The notes under the pieces are model-generated. The model did no database searches. It saw only the letters and a program-made list of their open reading frames with translations, and was not told the origin of the DNA. Source: Myceligenerans salitolerans (GTDB taxonomy: Bacteria; Actinomycetota; Actinomycetes; Actinomycetales; Cellulomonadaceae). Taken from it: 45,451 bases of DNA. The DNA is taken from positions 1 through 45,451 of the forward strand of contig NZ_JAFMPK010000032.1 of the NCBI RefSeq assembly GCF_017349295.1. The letters run 5' to 3'. Both the position numbers and the translations under genes were made by a program. Shown here piece by piece: positions 41,660 through 45,451 of the stretch (position 1 is its first letter; each line of letters starts with the position of its first letter).

Positions 41660-44082
41660 CCGGCGCCATGCTCGCCGGCACCGCACTGCTCGTCCTCACG
41701 CTCACCGCGGCGCTCGCCGGAGCCGCCGGGTGCGGCATCACGGCACGGGCCCCGGCCGCCCGCACCGGCCACGTCCTCGGGCACGCCGCCCGGCTCGGCC
41801 CGCGGGCACTCGTCCTGAGCGCCGTCGCCGCCGCGGCCGCCACCGCACACCTCGAGGCCGCCCTGCTGCGCGGGAGCGACGCGCTGCCGTACGTGAGCCG
41901 CGTGACCGCCCCCGACATGCCGGCCTACTACCGCGCCACCGCGATGTGGTCCGCACTGGAGGGCTCGCTGCTCCTGTGGCTCCTCGCGCTCGCCGCCGTG
42001 GCGGCGCTCGCGACCGCCACCACCCGCCGCCTGGAGCCGCGGCACCGCGCGGCCGTCCTGACGGTCCTCGGCGCCGTCGTCTCGGTGTTCGGTGTGATCT
42101 CCCTGCTGGCGTCCCCCTTCACGACCGCGGCCGGCGCCGGTGGCGCGCCGAGCCCGCTCCTGCGCGACCACGCCGCGATGGGCGTCCACCCTCCCCTGCT
42201 GTACGCCGGGTTCGCGGCCCTCGCGGTGCCGTACGCGCTGTCCGTCGCGGCGTCCGCCGGACGCCGGCTGCCGCGCGGCTGGGCCGCCACCACCCGCGCC
42301 TGGAACCTCGGGGCGTGGATCCTGCTGACCGCCGGCGTCGCCCTCGGCGCGTGGTGGTCCTACGCCGTGCTCGGCTGGGGCGGGTACTGGGCGTGGGACC
42401 CCGTCGAGAACGCGTCGCTGCTGCCGTGGCTCGCGTCGACCGCGCTCCTGCACACCGTCGGCCCCCGCACCCGCGGCGGGCACTGGGGCACCTGGGCGGT
42501 CGTCCTGGCCGGGCTCGGGTTCGTCCTCGTGGTCCTGGCACAGCTCGTCACCCGGTCCGGCATCGTGGAGTCCGTCCACGCCTTCACCACCTCGGCGCTC
42601 GGGCCCGCCCTGGCCGTCACGCTCGGCGTGGTGACCGTGCCGTGGGCGGCCCTGCTCGTGCGCGGCCGCTCCCCCACCGGCCTCCCGGGCAGCGGCCCGG
42701 CCCGCCACGGCCTGCGCGGCGCCGCGCTCGACGCACAGCGCACGATCCTCACCGTCGTGCTCGTCGTGGTCGCCGTCGGCACCCTGCTGCCCACCGCGCT
42801 CCTCCTGGCCACCGGCGAACGGTTCTCCGTGGGCCCGCCCTGGTACCAGCGCACCCTCGCGCCCTTCGCCCTGCTGCTCCTCGTGCTGCTCGCCGCCGCC
42901 CCCTGGCTCGCAGGCCGCCCACGACCACCGCGCCCGCTCGTGCCCGCCGCCGCCGGCGCCACCGCGTGCTGCGCCGTGGGCGTCGTCGTACGCGACCCCG
43001 TGCTCGCCGCCGTCGCCGGCCTCGCCGCGTTCACCGTCGTCGCCGGCGCACCACCCCTGCGCCACGGCCGGGCACGGGTTCCCGACCGGCGGACCGCCGG
43101 CTCCTGGCTCGCGCACACCGGGGTCGCGCTCGGCGCGGTCGCCGTCGTCGCCGGCAGCCACGGATCCGTCCAGGAGGGCGTCCTGGCCCCGGGCGAGACC
43201 CTCACCGCGGGGGACACCACCGCCACCCTCATCCACCTCGACCGGCGCGACGACGCCGGCCGCGACGTGGCCGAGGCAGAACTCCTCCTCGGCCGCGACG
43301 GCCGCCCCCTCGGCACCGCCCGCCCCGAACTTCGCTGGTACCCCGACCACGCCACCATGCTCGCCGGACCGGACATCCACGGCGGCGCCGTCGACGACGT
43401 CTACGTCACCCTCCTCGACGCCGACCCCGCCTCCGGCGCCGCCACCGTCCGGCTCGCCGTCACCCCACTGGTCGGCTGGCTGTGGGCGGCGGCGGCGCTC
43501 GCCGTCGCGGGCGGGCTCGTGGCCGGCGCGCCCGGGCGGCGGCGGACGACGCCACGCGTCCGCCTGCACCGGATACCGAGCACGCCGGCATCCGCCCGCC
43601 TGCTCACCCTCCTGATCGTCCCCGGTCTGGTCACCGGGCTCGTCGGCTGCGCCCCTGCCGAGGACGAGCCGTCCCCGGCGCCACCCCTCGCGGGTGAAGG
43701 GCTCGACGGCGGCCGGTACGACGTCGCGGACCTGCGCGGGTCCGTCGTGCTCGTCGCCGCCTGGGCGTCGTGGTGCGCCCCCTGCCGCGACGAGCTGCCG
43801 CTGCTCGAGGACGCGGCACAACGGCACGAGGACGACGGCCTCGAGGTGCTCGGCATCAACGTGCGCGACCTGCCCGGCCCCGCCCGGCGGTTCGCCGCCG
43901 AGCACGACGTCTCCTTCCCGAGCGTCGTGGACCGGCGCGGCACGCTGTCGGTCGCCTGGGGCCTGCGCGGCCTCCCCGCCACCTACCTCGTCGACCGGGA
44001 CGGCAACCTCGTCGCCCGGCATCCCGGGCCCGTGACCGAGGAGTGGATCGACACCGTCGTCGTGCCGGAGGTGCGCCGATGA
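41656..44082 (+). CDS. ccmF: CcmF haem lyase fused to CcmG thioredoxin
   Basis: 808-aa fusion. The first ~640 residues are CcmF: many transmembrane helices, GVHPPLLYAG, and the WWD motif WGGYWAWDPVENASLLPWL (Trp245-Asp248). Residues ~645-808 form a CcmG/DsbE-type thioredoxin domain with active site Cys707-Ala-Pro-Cys710 (WASWCAPCRDE) and the cis-Pro LRGLPATYLVDRDG. The hydrophobic stretch ARLLTLLIVPGLVTGLVGC between them looks like the former signal/lipobox of a free CcmG, now an internal helix. No ATG, GTG or TTG lies in frame near the junction. It combines haem ligation and apocytochrome thiol reduction in one polypeptide. Confidence 0.92.
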   Translation: MTGAMLAGTALLVLTLTAALAGAAGCGITARAPAARTGHVLGHAARLGPRALVLSAVAAAAATAHLEAALLRGSDALPYVSRVTAPDMPAYYRATAMWSALEGSLLLWLLALAAVAALATATTRRLEPRHRAAVLTVLGAVVSVFGVISLLASPFTTAAGAGGAPSPLLRDHAAMGVHPPLLYAGFAALAVPYALSVAASAGRRLPRGWAATTRAWNLGAWILLTAGVALGAWWSYAVLGWGGYWAWDPVENASLLPWLASTALLHTVGPRTRGGHWGTWAVVLAGLGFVLVVLAQLVTRSGIVESVHAFTTSALGPALAVTLGVVTVPWAALLVRGRSPTGLPGSGPARHGLRGAALDAQRTILTVVLVVVAVGTLLPTALLLATGERFSVGPPWYQRTLAPFALLLLVLLAAAPWLAGRPRPPRPLVPAAAGATACCAVGVVVRDPVLAAVAGLAAFTVVAGAPPLRHGRARVPDRRTAGSWLAHTGVALGAVAVVAGSHGSVQEGVLAPGETLTAGDTTATLIHLDRRDDAGRDVAEAELLLGRDGRPLGTARPELRWYPDHATMLAGPDIHGGAVDDVYVTLLDADPASGAATVRLAVTPLVGWLWAAAALAVAGGLVAGAPGRRRTTPRVRLHRIPSTPASARLLTLLIVPGLVTGLVGCAPAEDEPSPAPPLAGEGLDGGRYDVADLRGSVVLVAAWASWCAPCRDELPLLEDAAQRHEDDGLEVLGINVRDLPGPARRFAAEHDVSFPSVVDRRGTLSVAWGLRGLPATYLVDRDGNLVARHPGPVTEEWIDTVVVPEVRR

Positions 44083-44990
44083 CGACGCCCCGACGCCCCC
44101 GCCCCGCGGTCCTGCTCGGCCAGCTCGCGGCCATGATCGCCGTCGCCGGCCTGATCGTCGCCCTCGTCGGCGCGGAGCCTGCCACCCAGGCCCAGCAGGT
44201 CCGCGAGGTGGCGAGCACCCTGCGCTGCCCCACCTGCGTCGGCGAGCACGTCGCCGACTCCACGTCCCCCGTGGCGCAGTCCATGCGGCTGGTCGTGGCC
44301 GAACAGCTCCAGGCCGGGCGCTCACCCGACCAGGTACGGGCCTGGTTCGCCGACGCCTACGGCGACGACGTCCTCCTCGAACCCCCACGCCGCGGACTCG
44401 GCTGGACCCTCTGGGCCGTGCCCCTCGTCGTGGTCGCCGCCGCGGCCACGGCCTTCGCCCGGCGACACCGCGGCCCGGCCCGGCGCCTCCGCCGCACCCT
44501 CGGCGCCGCGGCCGCCACCGTGGGCGTCGCCGCCCTCGGCGTCTGGTGGCTCGCACCCGGCCTGCTCCCCGGACCCGGCGGCCAGGCGGGCGCCGCCAGC
44601 ACCGGGGCCGACACGCCCGACGGCGCCACCGTCGTGCTCGAACGTGCCGTCGAGGACCAGCCCGGCCGCGTGGAACTGCGCACGGCGCTCGCCCACCGCC
44701 TCGACGACACCGGCCAGGAGGCCGCCGCCGTCCCGCAGTGGGCCGCCGCCGTCCGCCTCCGGCCGCTGGACGCGGACCTGCGCTACCGCTACGCCTTCGC
44801 GCTCACGCGCACCGGCTCCACCCCGCAGGCCGTCCCGATCCTGGAGGAGACACTCACCATCGACGCACGGCACGCCCCCTCGCTCCTGCTGCTCGGTTCC
44901 GTGATCGAGAAGTCCGACCCCGACCGCTCGGCGGCCCTCCTGGAGCGCTACCGCGCCCTGCGCGCGGACGCCGGGGAGGACGACCGATGA
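44079..44990 (+). CDS. ccmH: CcmH redox domain fused to CcmI-type TPR domain
   Basis: 303-aa protein. An N-terminal helix is followed by the CcmH redox domain with LRCPTC (Cys50, Cys53) and the VADSTSPVAQSMR helix; a transmembrane helix (~108-128) is followed by a second one near 143-160. The C-terminal ~130 residues are TPR-like (VELRTALAHRLDDTGQ ... ADLRYRYAFALTRTG), equivalent to CcmI, which holds apocytochrome. 4-nt overlaps with ccmF and the cupredoxin gene. Confidence 0.9.
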   Translation: MTTPRRPRPAVLLGQLAAMIAVAGLIVALVGAEPATQAQQVREVASTLRCPTCVGEHVADSTSPVAQSMRLVVAEQLQAGRSPDQVRAWFADAYGDDVLLEPPRRGLGWTLWAVPLVVVAAAATAFARRHRGPARRLRRTLGAAAATVGVAALGVWWLAPGLLPGPGGQAGAASTGADTPDGATVVLERAVEDQPGRVELRTALAHRLDDTGQEAAAVPQWAAAVRLRPLDADLRYRYAFALTRTGSTPQAVPILEETLTIDARHAPSLLLLGSVIEKSDPDRSAALLERYRALRADAGEDDR

Positions 44991-45448
44991 GGACACCACG
45001 GCACGCCCGGCGACATCCCGCCCGGGCTCACCCCGCCCGGCCGCGCAGGCCCGGGAGCCTCCCGGCCGCCCTCCTGGCCGGCGCCCTCCTGACCGGTGGC
45101 CTCCTGACCGGATGCACCGCGGCAGCCGACCCGCCTCCACCGGCGCCGTCCGGCGGCCCCACCAGCACGCTGCGTGTCGGCCTGACCGAGTGGACCATCG
45201 AGACGGGCGACGCCGTGCCCGCGTCCGGACGGCTCACCGTCCTGGTCACCAACGTGGGCGCGACCGGCCACGACCTCATCGTGCGCGGCAGCCGCGGCAC
45301 CTGGGGCACCCCGGTCCTCGCCCCGGGCGAACGACACGAGCTCACCGTCACCACGGTGCCCGGGGAGACGCTCGAGCTCGACTGCAGCGTGTCGGGACAC
45401 CACGCCGCGGGCATGAGCGCCGAACTGGACGTCGCGGAGGAACAGTGA
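44987..45448 (+). CDS. Cupredoxin lipoprotein with intact type-1 copper site
   Basis: 153-aa lipoprotein. The Arg/Pro/His-rich start is followed by a hydrophobic stretch and lipobox LTGC (Cys43). The mature cupredoxin domain keeps all ligands: His95 (TGHDLIV), Cys133, His138 and Met143 (CSVSGHHAAGM). It should be a blue-copper electron carrier on the outer face, probably passing electrons to or from the oxidase. Unlike the homologue at 36121-36582 it can bind copper. It overlaps ccmH by 4 nt and ends 3 bp before the window edge. Confidence 0.88.
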   Translation: MRTPRHARRHPARAHPARPRRPGSLPAALLAGALLTGGLLTGCTAAADPPPPAPSGGPTSTLRVGLTEWTIETGDAVPASGRLTVLVTNVGATGHDLIVRGSRGTWGTPVLAPGERHELTVTTVPGETLELDCSVSGHHAAGMSAELDVAEEQ

Positions 45449-45451
45449 CCC

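Noticed and set aside
41518-44556. Open minus-strand frame of ~1000 codons across the ccm genes
   Set aside because: Antisense to CcmF-G and CcmH, low-complexity Gly/Arg/Ala composition, no ribosome site.

Overview
The window is very GC-rich and densely coded, with mostly 4-nt start/stop overlaps, many GTG starts, three PAS-ANTAR proteins, a DUF6098 protein and an F420-type luciferase-like oxidoreductase. This points to a high-GC Gram-positive actinobacterium, plausibly in the Micrococcales (Promicromonosporaceae/Cellulomonadaceae type). That placement is inferred from gene content, not from a marker gene.

Layout. 1-1343 is a complete IS3-family insertion sequence that begins at the first base of the window. 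It has cut into the 5' end of a SAM-methyltransferase gene (1344-2123). An AraC-type regulator, a degraded IS3 transposase fragment and tRNA-Leu(GAG) with its terminator follow; this looks like an insertion-prone accessory patch. 4021-11106 holds stress and envelope genes: Dps, a PAS-ANTAR regulator, an aromatic-acid-exporter-like membrane protein, an F420-type oxidoreductase, a lipoprotein / NRAMP-like / PRC-barrel / PRC-barrel operon, and a second PAS-ANTAR regulator. 11291-12709 is a FAD oxidoreductase with a C-terminal Rieske domain.

12825-23498 is a tightly packed nine-gene glycan operon. It encodes a carbamoyltransferase, a glycosyltransferase-2 fused to a GmhB-like phosphatase, two GT9 (heptosyltransferase-type) enzymes, two GT4-type glycosyltransferases, GmhA, HldE and an SDR enzyme. 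A convergent UDP-glucuronate-decarboxylase-type gene overlaps its 3' end. Together these encode the whole GmhA-HldE-GmhB route to a nucleotide-activated D,D-heptose, plus heptosyl transfer and carbamoylation, in what appears to be a Gram-positive host. No HldD epimerase is visible.

24636-33229 is a mixed metabolic stretch: an SDR, a haem-oxygenase-fold diiron protein with an overlapping CDGSH protein, a GT2 behind the third PAS-ANTAR gene, a pyruvate-oxidase-like TPP enzyme ending in a 17-bp perfect hairpin, a P450 with an FMN-reductase-like partner, and DUF6098.

33363-45448 is an 11-gene, 12-kb co-directional operon that forms a respiratory module. It encodes a Tat-exported small subunit and an Fe-S GMC oxidoreductase (gluconate/glucose dehydrogenase type), a cupredoxin-like lipoprotein without copper ligands, cytochrome oxidase subunit II with a fused cytochrome c, a subunit I+III fusion, a small membrane protein, CcmC, CcmE, a CcmF-CcmG(thioredoxin) fusion, a CcmH-CcmI(TPR) fusion, and a cupredoxin lipoprotein with intact type-1 copper ligands. 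The operon appears to carry a periplasm-facing sugar/alcohol dehydrogenase, its terminal oxidase and its own System I haem-attachment genes. CcmA, CcmB and CcmD are not in the window, which ends 3 bases after the last gene.
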